NCBI GenBank assembly: GCA_001600455.1
Contig: BCKC01000013.1
Span: 62,001-126,000 of the forward strand
DNA from: Endocalyx cinctus
Lineage: Eukaryota; Ascomycota; Sordariomycetes; Amphisphaeriales; Apiosporaceae
DNA: 64,000 nucleotides
Direction of reading: 5' to 3'
Positions within the stretch are counted from its first letter, which is position 1, and every line of letters starts with the position of its first letter. The notes beneath the pieces are model-generated. The model did no database searches, was not told where the DNA came from, and saw nothing but the letters and a program-made list of their open reading frames with translations. The position numbers and the translations under genes are program-made. Shown here piece after piece: positions 10,525 through 23,248 of the stretch.

Positions 10525-12886
10525 TGCCTACGAAATTGCAACGGACCAGGCCATCGATTAGCACATACGTAAAAGCAGCAGTCGATCATGACTAGTATGT
10601 TTAGGCCGTGTTTTACTCACCATTACGACAATAATACCAAGCGCGCGTTAAGTAAGTACAAGGAAATTCAGGTATTAGCAGAATTATGACGTCCTCGAAG
10701 GATTATTTCTTGCCAAAATGCTTGGTTCAGGGTAGGTGAGGATATTATTTCTTTATTTTTATTTGTAAGAGTTTCGTTCACGCGTATTTTGCCCGTCGGT
10801 GTGTTTTACTTACTACTAGGTTAGATGTATCCATCATAAGAACCTTCGTCCCTCCACGTTGGAGAGGTGCAATCGATAGTTTCCACGGCAACCTTTTTAT
10901 GTGGGGCTTGTCGATAAGCTTCCTTTATCAGTACCCTTATTATTATCGACTTATACATATAAGTATTCAGTTTGGGAGCCGGGGAGTACGGGGTTATATG
11001 CAAAACATCATTGAGAAAAGCTTGTTTATATCAAAGTTGACCCGTTACCCTTGTTCTTTGCACTTTCAGGATTTTTCTTTTTAAGGAGGCGTGTTAAATT
11101 GATATAATCACGAAGTGATTGATTATCCTCTTCCTGAGGGTCGTCATGTATGTTACCACATCTCATGCTCAACGATCAAAAGAAAGAACCATAATTTTCG
11201 CTGGTAATCGCTCCGTAGATGGATCCGTATATCTTATCGTATGTCATTGGATTAATTCATTATGTGTACTAAGTCATTGTCGGATTCATTAATACATGTT
11301 ATCCAGCGTCGTTAGTGTCACGGATATATCTATATGTATGAGGTAGTTTGAAGTAGATACGCAAGAGGAGAAATAATAGGATCCAAGTAGGAGAAGCGTA
11401 CTCCTTTTCATTCTTTAAAGACCGCCTTCTCGTAGGCCCATCTAGTATACACCCGTGGGCTATACTACTCCGTACGGCGGGCCGTATTAAAGGAATGTTC
11501 GGTTCGAACTATAACATTTGCATTAAGCTTAGTTAAATCAACCAGTTAACGGTTTGAACCAACCATAAAAGACAGGCCATAACGAATTAACCCACATATC
11601 ACATAGGCCAATAGGTACAAGCCTCTAACACAAACAAGCCTAATCTACCTAAATATTCAGTAGGTTAGGTACTGTGTAGGTTACGGGAGAGGCCCGGAAT
11701 CAGCCCGGAACCAGCCACTGAAAGCCAATAAAACTTTTTATTTAGTTCTTTGTTTATTTATTTATATATTTGGCAGGTAAGTATTGAGTATTTACTTAGT
11801 ATTCTGATTATACTTACTTACTTATAAGTAGCTAATATTGAGTAATGTTAAGTATCGTAAAAGACAGGCCATATATAATGTATCAATCCACATTTAAACC
11901 AAAGCTACCTAGAAAAAGGGAAGGTCCCGGAGATATCTGACGATAGAAAAATCGGGACCAACGGAATAAAGGAGGGCACCTTTTTTACGTATTATGTATA
12001 TTACGTAGGTATACGATAACAAGTTTGTATATATGTATGTATGTACCTATATGATTACCGAACCAGGAAAACTTAGTACTTAATAGACTACTTACTATGT
12101 TGCATGTAATATGTACTACGCACTTATTACACTGCTTACACGGTAGGTAAGTTGTTTAGGTAGGTCACGGGTATATCCGGGCCATCCATTCTGTATCCGT
12201 ATATCCATATCCATTATGTGTATGCAAGTAACAGGTGAGAGACCTTGTTACACTACGTTACCTGACTACACCATAACAATCACCTGTACATCCTGCAATA
12301 CAGATACATCCCGTCCTGTCTATACCTGCATATCGCATCTCGTTCGTATATTCCAACGAGAAATCTCTTAGCAGAAGCTTATCACGTTCAAGCATTGACT
12401 TGGTAAGTGGAAAAGAGGCTCGCCTCCTGCCTGATGTGGCATAGCGTTCTATATTCTCGCCTATATCCACTTGCCAAGTCTGGGGAGATCTCCCGTTGGA
12501 CAACTCCAACTTAATATTAAATCATGACTTTCTTGCTTGCTCGCCAGTTACATACATATACTATACATAAAATAAAACAGGGGTTTAGATTGTCGTATTG
12601 GTCAGACCGGATGTTGATTTGGCACCGGCTTGCATGGAAGAGGTAACTGATTTGCTGTTTCCGGGTAATACATGCTTTTGATTGACCCTTCACTTACCTG
12701 ATACATATAAATCTACCAAGAAAAAGGGACGGTGCGTTAATTTTTTATGATACGGGTAGGTAGTTGCCCAAATCGTTCCAACATGAACCGACTATCGCTA
12801 AAGCTTACCGACTTCACAGATCTACTGTGTATTTAATAACTGACGCGGGTATAACTTACTTCCTGCCAAGCAAAGCTTTGTAGATC
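10525..12886. other. Intergenic, A+T-rich, no gene seen
   Basis: Leader of the light-chain gene, then ~2 kb of A+T-rich DNA with repeated TACTTACTTA, TAGGTAGGT and GTATGTATGTA words (11780-12170). A short minus-strand ORF at 12258-12509 has no recognisable content and I do not call it. Confidence 0.45.
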
Positions 12887-12893
12887 TATAAAA
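12887..12893 (+). promoter_or_regulatory. TATA-box-like element of the sedolisin gene
   Basis: TATAAAA lies 192 bp upstream of the ATG at 13085. Pyrimidine-rich tracts (CTCTCTTTCTCTTC at ~12940-12955 and TTTCTTTTTTCTTCC at ~13036) follow it, as is usual near fungal transcription starts. Assigned by position and match only. Confidence 0.4.
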
Positions 12894-13084
12894 TGCCGTC
12901 ATGGGCCCGTTATCGTTGCTATGACTTCTTTCCCGTCCCTCTCTTTCTCTTCACCTTTCGCTACTCTGTCAATATTTTTTGAAGGGTCTTAGGGGAGCAG
13001 TGTCTCATCTTTGAGTTTGTATTAATTATCGATTGTTTCTTTTTTCTTCCTTCCTACTCAAGCCATTCATTCGTCGTGATCAAT

Positions 13085-15022
13085 ATGTTACCTCTCGTTT
13101 CTACCTTGTTCGCCACGGCCGCCGCGGCCAAGCTGATGGACAGCGTTCCGTACGTTCCTAAAGGATGGAGTGAAGTTCGCCAGGCTCAGCTCGACGAGCC
13201 CATCGCTCTGAAGGTGGCCCTGCCTCAGCAGCACTCTGGCTCCTTGGAGCAGGCCGTCATCGCCATTTCGACGCCCGGAAATGCGAAGTACGGCCAGCAC
13301 ATGACTCGCGACCAGCTTCGGAAATACACGGCCCCGACCTCGGACGCCGTCTCTTCCGTCGTGGGCTGGCTCGCCGACAACGACGTCGAGGCCAACGTCG
13401 ACAACGACTGGGTCACTTTCGCCACCACGGTCGGAACGGCCAACGAGCTCCTCAACACCACCTTCGCCTGGTACCGCTACGAAGCCGGCAACGGCGCTCC
13501 CGTGCTGCGCACGCTCTCGTACAGCATCCCCGACGAGCTCGTCGGCCAGATTGACCTGGTCCACCCGACGACTCGCTTCGGACAGCTCGGGGCGAAGAAG
13601 TCGACCATCTTCGACATGCAGTACCTGGACGAGATCACGGACGAGCCTCTCGAAGACCTCGTAGACGACGTCAACGCCGTCGCCGACTGCAACGTCCGCC
13701 AGATCACCCCGGCCTGCCTGAAGTCGCTGTACAAGATCGCCTACACGGCTCCTTCGGAAGGCAATCTCGTCGCTTTCTCTTCTTATTTGGAAGAGTACGC
13801 CCGATATTCCGATCTCGCTTCTTTTGAGAGCAGCTTCGCGACCAACGCCGTCGGTCAGAACTTTACCGTGGACTTGGTCAACGGCGGATTGAACGACCAG
13901 AGCAGCAGCGATGACAGCGGTACGTTTTGCCTTCCTCGAGAGTTCTTATCGTAATACCGCGTAGCATACGGGATAAGATGGCACCAATTGATGAGTCGAG
14001 CGTAAACTAACAAAAAAAAAACCATTTTCAGGCGAGGCCAATCTCGATATTCAATACATCCTAGGTGTCAGCGCCCCCATCCCTATCAAGGAGTACAGCA
14101 CTGGCGGTCGTGGGTGAGTCAAATCTTTTATGTTTCCATTTCAGCCCATTCCAGATTATAGCGTCTAACGTGAATGATCAGACCTCTCGTCCCTACCACC
14201 GACGAGCCCGGCCCGTCCACCAACGAGCCATACCTCGAGTTCTTGACTTACATGCTCGCGCTGGACGACTCGGAGCTCCCGCAGACGCTCTCTACGTCGT
14301 ACGGCGAAGAGGAGCAATCGGTGCCCGAGGACTACGCGCTGAAGGTGTGCAACATGTTCATGCAGCTCGGCGCGCGCGGCGTCAGCGTGCTCTTCTCCTC
14401 GGGCGACTCCGGCCCCGGCGACTCGTGCGTGCGCGAGTCGGACGGCGCGCCCTACTTCCAGCCGACCTTCCCCGCCGGATGCCCGTACGTGACGGCCGTG
14501 GGCGCCACGAACGGCGTCAGCCCCGAAGCCGGCGTCAGCTTCTCGAGCGGCGGGTTCAGCTCGTTGCACGCGCAGCCCGAGTGGCAGGCGGCCGCCGTCG
14601 GCGCCTACCTCGACACGATCGGAAGCACGTACTCGGCCTACTTCAACGCGTCGAACCGCGGCATCCCCGACGTCTCCGCGCAGGGCGCCTCCTTCGCCGT
14701 CATCGACAAGGGACGAAGCGCGCTCCTCTCGGGAACGAGCGCCTCGGCGCCCGTCTTCGCCGGCGTCGTCGCCTTGCTCAACGCCGCGAGGAAGAGCCAA
14801 GGGGAGGCCCCCCTCGGGTTCTTGAACCCTTGGCTCTACAGCAACAGCGACGCCCTCATGGACGTGACGACCGGTGCCGGCGTGGGATGCTCGGGTAACA
14901 GCGCGTTCCGTAACGGCGCCAGGTGGAACGCGACGACCGGTTGGGACCCCGTCACCGGTTTGGGTACCCCCGACTTTGAGAAGCTGTTGGCTGCGGCTGC
15001 TCCGGGTGTCGATAATGCGTAA
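13085..15022 (+). CDS. Secreted sedolisin-family (S53) serine-carboxyl peptidase
   Basis: Three exons, 13085-13919, 14032-14113 and 14182-15022 (introns GTACGT...TTCAG and GTGAGT...TCAG), product 585 aa. The ATG at 13085 gives a signal peptide ([16 protein letters not shown]); the frame upstream opens only from a GTG. The S53 propeptide covers roughly residues 25-200. The catalytic domain shows the Glu/Asp segment [10 protein letters not shown], the oxyanion-hole region SSGDSGPGD, the nucleophile motif SGTSASAP, and a calcium-site-like ending [13 protein letters not shown]. Length and order match fungal tripeptidyl-peptidase/aorsin-type enzymes, which act outside the cell at acid pH. The gene is GC-rich compared with its flanks, consistent with strong codon selection. 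Exo- versus endopeptidase specificity cannot be settled here. Confidence 0.93.
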
Positions 15023-15455
15023 AAAGATGCAGGAGAAATTAAGGCCTAGAGGAGGATGATGACATGAGTAGCAGCAAAGTATTTTGTATCCATTCTGATG
15101 ATATAAAATATGTCTCAATAATACAAACTCAAACCAAATTGAATTCAAGTTCATACTTGTGATATATTACTTCCCTAGCGGTCATTCAACTCTCGTGGCA
15201 AAGGATCCATCGTGATTAGGTGAGAGCATAAGCATTTTGATTGACTCAAGAAACGTTCATCAGTTCTAGTGTCGTAGATATTCGGGTGAAATAGATTATG
15301 CGCGTCTAGACAAAAGGTCTAACTCATTGGTTTAGATCAATGCAGACTACATAATCATTAAAGAAATCTCAAAGCATATCATGCAGGGCCGGTATTATTA
15401 GTAGATGTCCAAATAAGCATGGGTTTATTATACTTGGAGTATATACTACGATTAA

Positions 15456-15475
15456 CCCCCCCCCCCCCCCCCCCC
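15456..15475. repeat. Poly-C homopolymer, 20 bp
   Basis: An uninterrupted run of 20 C in an otherwise A+T-rich intergenic region 430 bp downstream of the sedolisin stop. Long C/G runs are rare in such DNA; length may be imprecise in an assembly. Confidence 0.9.
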
Positions 15476-17657
15476 TTCACCTCCGCTCCGTTGGTGGCTT
15501 TTTCTTCTTTCCCTCGTTCCGATAATTACCTCTTCCGATTTGAATTAAATGCTCGTCAGCTGAAACTTTTTTCTTTTTCTTTCCGGGGGGATGATCATGA
15601 TAATTACGAAGTCAACCTACACGTCCTAGATAAGTGTTTAGTACCTATTCTACCTTAGCATTTTCGGATAATGGAGGTGTTCGAGTCCTCCGTTTCGGTT
15701 TCTGCCAATCACCCTATATTTGCGAGTACTATGTATAAAACCACATATTACGTGCATTCGTGTAGGTTCTCTCCCCCAACTCGAAGATGTTATGCAGCTT
15801 CATTTCGTCAAGAGTTGACGCTTTACACCGACAAGCTATACTTATCCGCGTAAAGAAATTCTCGCGGCGACTCACGCATCTTTCTTGAAAATACTAGGCC
15901 TCTTTCGGGATCTGACCTCCCCCCCCGCCTCGCATTGCTCAATAAGTGCAAACCAAGAGAAAAAGAAACAACAGGCATATATATAAAACTTGCCATTAAC
16001 CTAGCAGTTGCCGATCCAATTGTTGCAGTTATCTGCTGCAATCACCTCCCCCTCCACTTCACGATGGACATTGCTGGCAGGCCCTGCTTGAACGAGAGTT
16101 ATAGTAGTAAGAGGAGCCAAGACAGTCCTGTGGGAGAACATTGTGACGGATTGGGGGAAGGGGTGAGGTTTCTCTCTTGCTATAGATTTTGGCGATTCTG
16201 ATAGAAAAGACCAATGAACAATCAAGGAGGTGACTGCCTTTCTATATTCGTTATTTCGTGGTCGTATTAATCTTATTCAACCCTTCTTAACTCGTACTCC
16301 ATTATAACTACGCATATTTCAATGGCCTTTTAAATACCTCCTCGGTTCAACTAGTCATCGGGGCTTAAATAATCATCTGATGAGCAACTATATTTATTCT
16401 AGATACTTTCTCGATTTCTGTTCTCTCATTATGACTGAGATAAGGGTAGCTTAACAATGTGAACAGATATAATGCCTGGTAGGTATACATCTTGATGCCC
16501 GCCTTCGTTGCCTGAAGGTCATAATGCTCTCTACTTACCACCTATTCTATTTTACTATTCCCACCTTCATCGACATCCTCCACCTATAGATCGCATCTAT
16601 GCCCTATCCGCACATGGGCAATTTTTTTAACCGTACCCCGATGCTGATTGTGTTAATAATTCCCGGCTCTCCTCCAAGTACGGGGAGGCGGAGTTGACCT
16701 CGGAGTTTGGTGCTACGGAAAAGTGGGTTTATGATATGGGGAAGGTATACAAAGGGGATCGGGACTCGATACCGGTTCAGAGTTTTGATCGCTGAATGAA
16801 AGCTCTAGATCTCATAATATATATATATATATACCCGTATATATCGACGTCGTAGCTGAGATTCTGCGGTGCCACAATCGTCAATCTGGCGCATGTTCAC
16901 CCTCAGGCCTGCTTGATTAAGCCTGGTAAAACGATAATGCAACATATGTGAAAAATATTCTCTTCCAGCCAGTCCATTCATATGTAACATGTATATAGAT
17001 CGTATGATTAGTATCCTTTCTTCCAGTATACCGCCAGATTGGTAGCTTTTCCTAATAATACTACGAGCAGGCAGCCAGATGGCCTGGAGGCAATTCAATT
17101 CCGAGATCAGCAGTGGAAAAGAAACGTCAATACATACACTAAAATCTTAGAAATCTTAGTGTACCTTAATAGGTAAAGCTCACTGCATATTCCCTTTATT
17201 TATTATATATATATATATTTACTATTTCCAGTCGCCCCCAGGCACTTAGCATGCAACCTTGGCATTTCTACACCACACACTGACACAGCGCAGTAGTGGA
17301 CACTGCATATGTATCAGATGCTAAATTAGGCACTTATTACTTAGTACTTAGTACTTTACTTAAAGTCCATCGTCTTATCCGGCTATACCGCAAAATTGTG
17401 ATAATCTATCAAGATTCACGATCTATATGTTTACGTGTATGGATATTAATAATACTTGCATGAACTAAAATGAATTAATCGACAGATCAATACTATGTAC
17501 GGGAGTACATATAAATATTGACATCTTGTACATAGTATACGTGGCTGCATGTGTAGGGCGAAATCTTGGCATCGATGCTAAAGGGAATAAATCAGTTTCG
17601 GATCTCATTACCGACCGAATACGCGTTAATTTCAGGCTTGAATAAAACTTCCAGATT

Positions 17658-17687
17658 GCTCGTGCTGCTCGTGCTGCTCGTGCTCGT
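17658..17687. repeat. Imperfect 9-bp tandem (GCTCGTGCT)
   Basis: About three copies of GCTCGTGCT, GC-rich in an A+T-rich intergenic context. It translates into Ala/Arg repeats on the minus strand within a short ORF that I do not accept as a gene. Confidence 0.7.
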
Positions 17688-19791
17688 GTATCGTAGGCGT
17701 CACATGTTATTCTAGACCCAAACAATACCTAAACAACAAAAATATCCATCCAGGCGTCAGATAATCCATCTGGTATGATACTCCGTACACGTCGTGGCAT
17801 ATAATATAACATACTACATACAACAGATTAACAATTATTTCACGTGCATTGAAATAACCAACTTAAAATTTAGATATGCGGTCAAAGTAACAACCCGGTC
17901 TCTCGATAGATAAAGCGACTCCGAATCGTCAAGGGTAGGGGACGGCATAATTCATTCCATAAGGATGTTCCATGGTTACCGATAAATAAAATATTTGACA
18001 GGCGGACAGATCAGGCTTAAAATATTATTAGATATACATAGTAATTTTAAAAATTCAGGTGAGGTGTGTTTACGTAGTATAGCCCTATTGAATATGGATA
18101 CTCGAAGAAGAATTTTCACGCACACGTGTTGCTATGTACCTACGCCCAACCCAGCTGTCTAGGTAGTAATGGATAGTTCCTTTTGACGATCTCGATTTAT
18201 AATTATACCCGTTGCTGAATGTTGTGCTATGTTGTACTAAAGATAATTGGAATGAAAGTCGCCAAATGCAGCCTCCGTTTCCTGATAGTGTAGCGTATAC
18301 CTACTTAAAGTATGCAATTGATGACGAGAGGCTACGTATGGCACCAACCGTGCCACCATCGAATGGTCGAATGCAATCCTATTCCGTCTTCCTACATACC
18401 ATTATGTACATATATATATACAGAGCATATGTAGTAGGATTTACTTACGTAGTAAGTATAACGGTATACTACGTATGTACATAGTACTCATCCTTCCCTC
18501 CCAGTCCGCCAGTCCGCCCGTCTAGACTTGCTGACCCATCTGTTCGGGTTCTAACATCTGCAAGGTCCAAAAACCCTGACAGTCCCCAACTGTGGATTTA
18601 ATGTGGTCTTATGGATTGTGCATAGCAGGGGTTTAAACGAGGAAAACCCCTGAACATCTTTCTTTTTAGAAAAACAAGTGATACTTTTGAGCTGATGAGC
18701 CGTGCGTTCATACGTAATAATACATACGGAGTAAACTTGTATACACTACAGAAGGAGGAAAAGAAAGCGAGAGAAAGAAAAGAATAGACCGGAAAGAAAA
18801 GAAAACATGGCTTAGATGTCTTAAAATTGGGGGCCAGCTATGATGAAAGATAATATACTAAAACTTGATCTCTTTCTTATATCCTGAATCTGTCGTTTGT
18901 GTTATATGTATTACGAATTTATCTCCCTGTCGACCCGAGCGTCCATCCATTTCTTTCCCAATATTCAAAAATTAACCAACCCCAACCCAACCATCCAATA
19001 TTACCAACTGGACTCACCTAAAAAGACGAGACAATAAAAGCCAACCCTCATTCCAGAAGAATTCAAGCAGTGGCCGTTTAATAAAAAATCTTACCGTCGG
19101 CATATTTTCCAACGAGATTGCGGTCTACGCATTATCCCGCCCCAAGGGAAAAGCAGATACTTAGATAGGAATATGCCCACAGATTTGATACAGTTCGACT
19201 ACTACTCCTTGGAAATATAAGACAACGCGATACCGTGTACTCTGTATGAACAATCATTTACTCAACCTTGGAACTCTTTTTTTCTTCTTTTTTTTTTTTT
19301 TCCTTTTTATAATTTCAATTTCTTTCGCTTTCCTTCCTCTTTTCTTTAACGAGCACACGACGGACTATACGAAATCAAAATCAATATACGAATGAATGAT
19401 TCGGCAATAAAACGAAGAGGGAAACAAAAAAAAAAAGAACGGGTTACGACTGAGCAATTACAGTTACGATCATCTATCTACCTAATCCTGATTTCTCATT
19501 ATAATTATTCTTATCATCATCAAATACACGACTCGGAATTTTGAACTGATTTCATACCGGATGGGCGGGATTGGTGATAAATATTTCATGTGATAGTGAT
19601 GGTTACGGTGATTTGGTTTTTTTTTTTTTTTTTGGTCGATGCATCCCGGTCTTAACAAAAAATCCAGTTATTATCATACTAACCTAACTCATCAATAACC
19701 AATTTAATTCAGAAATTCGACACCTGAAAAGGACTGTCGGACAACTGAATCAAGTTTTTATTTTTTTCTCTCTCTCTCTTTTCTTCCCAAT

Positions 19792-21877
19792 ATGTATGAG
19801 AGACGGGAGGAGGCTAGAACAGTCGACCACTTCTCCTCTTTCTCCATTTTACCCCTGAACCAAGATAATATCATCCCTACAGCGACCAATCACCAGCCAC
19901 AGCCTCTCTCACCACTCCAATTACAGGCATTAAGACCGTTACAAGCGCTAGAACCCACCCTATTCACGCTAACCACGGAATTTTCATTTTATCTTCATCT
20001 CTATCATCGACAACTTCACCCTAATTCGTCTCTCGTTAATCAATATTATTCCTGTCGATATCATCATCATTCCTTGATCGGTCAAATATTCAGACCAAGA
20101 GAAAAAGAAGAGGAAGAAGAAGAAGAAGAAGTCGAAGGTGATAGCGAAGTTGAAGACCCAATTGAAAACAAATCAATCAGTACTACCTCGAGGGCTTCGA
20201 CGCCTACGTCTTCCCAACGGCTTCACACGCAGACGCTCGACTCAAACATCCTTCACGACCCGCCCTAAATGCTCAAGTCGATAGTACGAATCGTGTACAT
20301 TCTATTTCTCAACAACCCGATTATCCCGCTGCCTCGCCAATTCGCCTACCCGAACCGGTCTTAACTAGTAATACTACTCATCATCGCCGTCAAATACCCG
20401 CTTCCAATCATTATATTCTCCCGCCGCCTTTTCGCAACCTAGCGAAACGTACGGATTCCGATTATCATCGCCTGCCTCGTCGCATCGGAGGTGCCGGTCG
20501 TCTTTGGAACCCGACAAATTCTACACCTAGACCTAATCCGATTCCGTCGTCTCGGAAGCACCGTAAACGACGTCCTTCTACACCACCCCCGCCCGCTGTG
20601 CCACTCGAAAATATCACTATTAACGTCACATCTGATTCTACTGTTGATGCCGATCTCCCGTCTTCTACTGCCGCAGGTCAACAGCCACTGTTGACTATAG
20701 CAGAACAAAATCCAAATCGCCGTTCTGTGTCCTCCCGAAACAGTTTGCAGATTGAAGGACGATTAAGTGGAGAACGACGAATCAGCCTACCCGCTTCGGT
20801 GCGACAATCTTTCAAAAAACCTACTTTTAACCTACCCGAGACTGGAGAACCTCACGAAGCTGGCCCATCTCAACCCAGCCTACAAATTGGTAAACCGGAA
20901 GCCGAACGCGACGCCGACGCCGACGCATCCAGGCGACCTGCCCCGAGCTTGCGTAGGCGAGACCGAGCCATCAGCTTCGGAATCGTCCGACTGGATCAAC
21001 CCGGTAATAACAAGACTACGTCGCCAAAACGGCTCGACAAGGGAAAAGGCAAAGAAGTCATGGCTCGAAATGAAAATCCCGAGTCCACGAGGGGCTTTTC
21101 GGGCGACCTCGAACGAGGGCCGAGCGTCCTCGGTAATCATCATAACACCTCGAATTTATCGCTACCTTCGGCTATCGGATCCGCCTTATCCTCGAATTCG
21201 TCCATCATGGGCGATCCCGATCAGCCCGATAATGGCGAAGAATGGGGTCCGCAGCACCCGTGCTTTCCCCATCTAAACCCTCACGTACCGATTAATTCTT
21301 CTGAATACACCACTACCCGTATAATTCGCGTGCGGAGAGATTGGCTGCTCGAAGGAGATTTGGCCCCTACTTTTTCCAACCTATATCCCGAAATTCTGCA
21401 GCCTGCCGGTATCGAAGAGCAAGAGTTTCGTCGCGTGATCGACCAACTCAACTCCGAACTGGTTCCCATATTCGACCCCTACAACTGGAAGAATATTATG
21501 GACGGTGTCTTGGGGATGCTGACGGGCTGGATATGGGACGACGTGGGGTTTACCAACGCCAAAATCAGGTTACGACGGCTGGAGGAATGGATCGAGAAAT
21601 GGAATGCCAATATGGAGAAGACGGTCGGCTCGTCCGAAGAGGGAGGTAGCATGGCTCCCAAGATTATATCATTACGACGAACGGGATACATGACGGTAAG
21701 TTTATATCACGACAACGGTGGCATATATTATAACTGGTGCTAATAATTCGGAAACAGCTTGATATTCAGATACCTGATCCGGAAATAACAATTTCGAACA
21801 GTCAGCCTACGTCAAGATCAGGTCCTCACTCACCACATCACGAACACCATTCGGAACCGGTGGTCGATTCAGTCTAA
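19792..21877 (+). CDS. ERF4-like subunit of the Ras palmitoyltransferase, frame interrupted
   Basis: The C-terminal half is clear: residues encoded at about 21250-21620 carry the ERF4/Golgin A7 domain (HPCFPHLNPHVPINSSEYT, RVRRDWLLEGDL, DPYNWKNIMDGVLGMLTGW, RLRRLEEWIEKWN). A 62-bp intron (GTAAGT...ACAG, 21696-21757) joins to a last exon 21758-21877 beginning LDIQIPDPE. The frame of this part is open from 20166 but has no ATG before the domain. The preceding plausible start is ATG 19792, one frame off; that ORF runs through a Glu tract to a TAA at 20266-20268, exactly where a single missing base after CCC would connect DPP to LNAQVDST in the second frame. I read this as one gene with a 1-nt deletion or sequencing error. 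By family knowledge ERF4 partners the DHHC enzyme ERF2 at the ER to palmitoylate Ras. Confidence 0.72.
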
Positions 21878-23248
21878 ACGACGCCATCCAATATAATGGC
21901 AATTGACGCTTTCCTTCTACTTCACTTCGACCAGTACATCTTTTTCAAATATTACTTTACAAACTAATTCCTCTAATGCCTGGCGTGTTGCGTCCACCTT
22001 GGATTCTCAAATCAGGCCTGTACGAATTTATGGAAGATACCCTTGCACGCGCAACATACAAAATTTCTTGTTGGTTTTTTTAACCTACATATATACATTT
22101 CTTTTTTTTCTTCTTTTCCTTTTCCTCTTCTACTTCTTTTTTTTTCACCTTCTTTTTTCTCTTTTCGGACAACTTGATTTTTCATATATTCATGTATCAC
22201 CGTTCACAACATCGTCTCGGCGTCATGGGGATCTGTTCGACATATTCCTCCTTCGTCCTACAAAATGGGAGAAGACATAAAAAGGAAAATATCATAAATG
22301 CTGCGCATTTTGTTTCATGATCTTGGGGAGACTCATTCGAATTGCGAGAAGGGGGGCAGGGGGAAGATGTATGCAGTTTAAAAGGGATCTTGGTGGATGG
22401 ATAATAGGGCACGTGTACATCAGTGTATTAAGAAACTAATTCGAAAGAAAAACAAATAATTGTCACGACCTAGAATCATATGTCGACTTTCTGATTTTTC
22501 ATGTGACTGAGAGTTTGAATCGCATCTTTGATTCTTGCCTTGGGGACTTGTTTGCTACGAAAGCGGTTTCTTAGGTCGGAAGGAGTTGGACACCGACAGA
22601 CAGACATACATCAATCAATAATTTGGCGAACTGTCACTTCTACGTAGGTATTACACTTTCCCAAAATACTGAAAAGCGGTTAACATACTTTTAAAAACGC
22701 CGCTTTTGCTCAGGCTCGGCTCAGTCGATTGTCAGGAGTAGTCTTCTCTGTATTCATCTTCCTTCTTCCTCGGCCAGCCTCGGGGTCAAAGTTCATCGAG
22801 ATGCTCAGGCTATCATGTAGCCTTGACCGTCTTTATGCTTTAGGGCTTTAAGAGTTGAATAGATGGGCTGAAGGATTACGTGACCAGAGGCGCTCAATAT
22901 TGTCACTAGTGAGTCAGACGAGTCGCGGCTTACCAGACCGCCAGAGCAGCCAGAGGTTCTGGTGATCCAAGTGATCCAACCCAGCTGACAAGAAAACAAT
23001 AGGAGATATAAACAAGTCACTTCGTGCATCTAGATATCCGTATACTTTGATAGTTATCAATCTAAGTTTATACCTTGCAATAAGTTCAACACACTATTGA
23101 GGTATCTTAACAAGTTCAATAGTAGCCCCTTCGAATCCCATCCTATTTCCCGCGAAACACCAACCTTTTTTTTTTCTCCTTTTCTGTATAAGTAGCCACA
23201 TAAAATCGTAGATTTTCCCTCTTTCTCCCGGGAAAAAGATCACGTACG
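21878..23248. other. Convergent 3' intergenic region
   Basis: Lies between the 3' ends of the ERF4-like gene and the pheromone receptor. It holds pyrimidine-rich tracts (22070-22160) and no supportable gene. Confidence 0.5.

Larger units (their letters stand above)
15023..19791. other. Gene-poor A+T-rich region
   Basis: About 4.8 kb with no supportable gene. It contains a 20-C homopolymer (15456-15475), TA-rich microsatellites (16817-16833, 17204-17218), a 9-bp GCTCGTGCT tandem (17658-17687), many TACTTAGTACTTA words, and near the right end the pyrimidine-rich leader of the ERF4-like gene. One stretch at 15960-16200 has a TATATATAAAA followed by a 45-codon ORF, too weak to call. Confidence 0.45.

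Noticed and set aside
14065..15154. Long ORFs on both strands over the sedolisin exon 3
   Set aside because: Low-stop shadows caused by high GC; the S53 catalytic motifs lie in the accepted frame only.
15675..15700. tRNA T-arm-like GTTCGAGTCC
   Set aside because: Loop is too long and no D-arm, anticodon arm or acceptor stem surrounds it.
16064..16201. 45-codon ORF downstream of a TATATATAAAA
   Set aside because: Too short and without signal peptide or family features; TATA words are common in this region.
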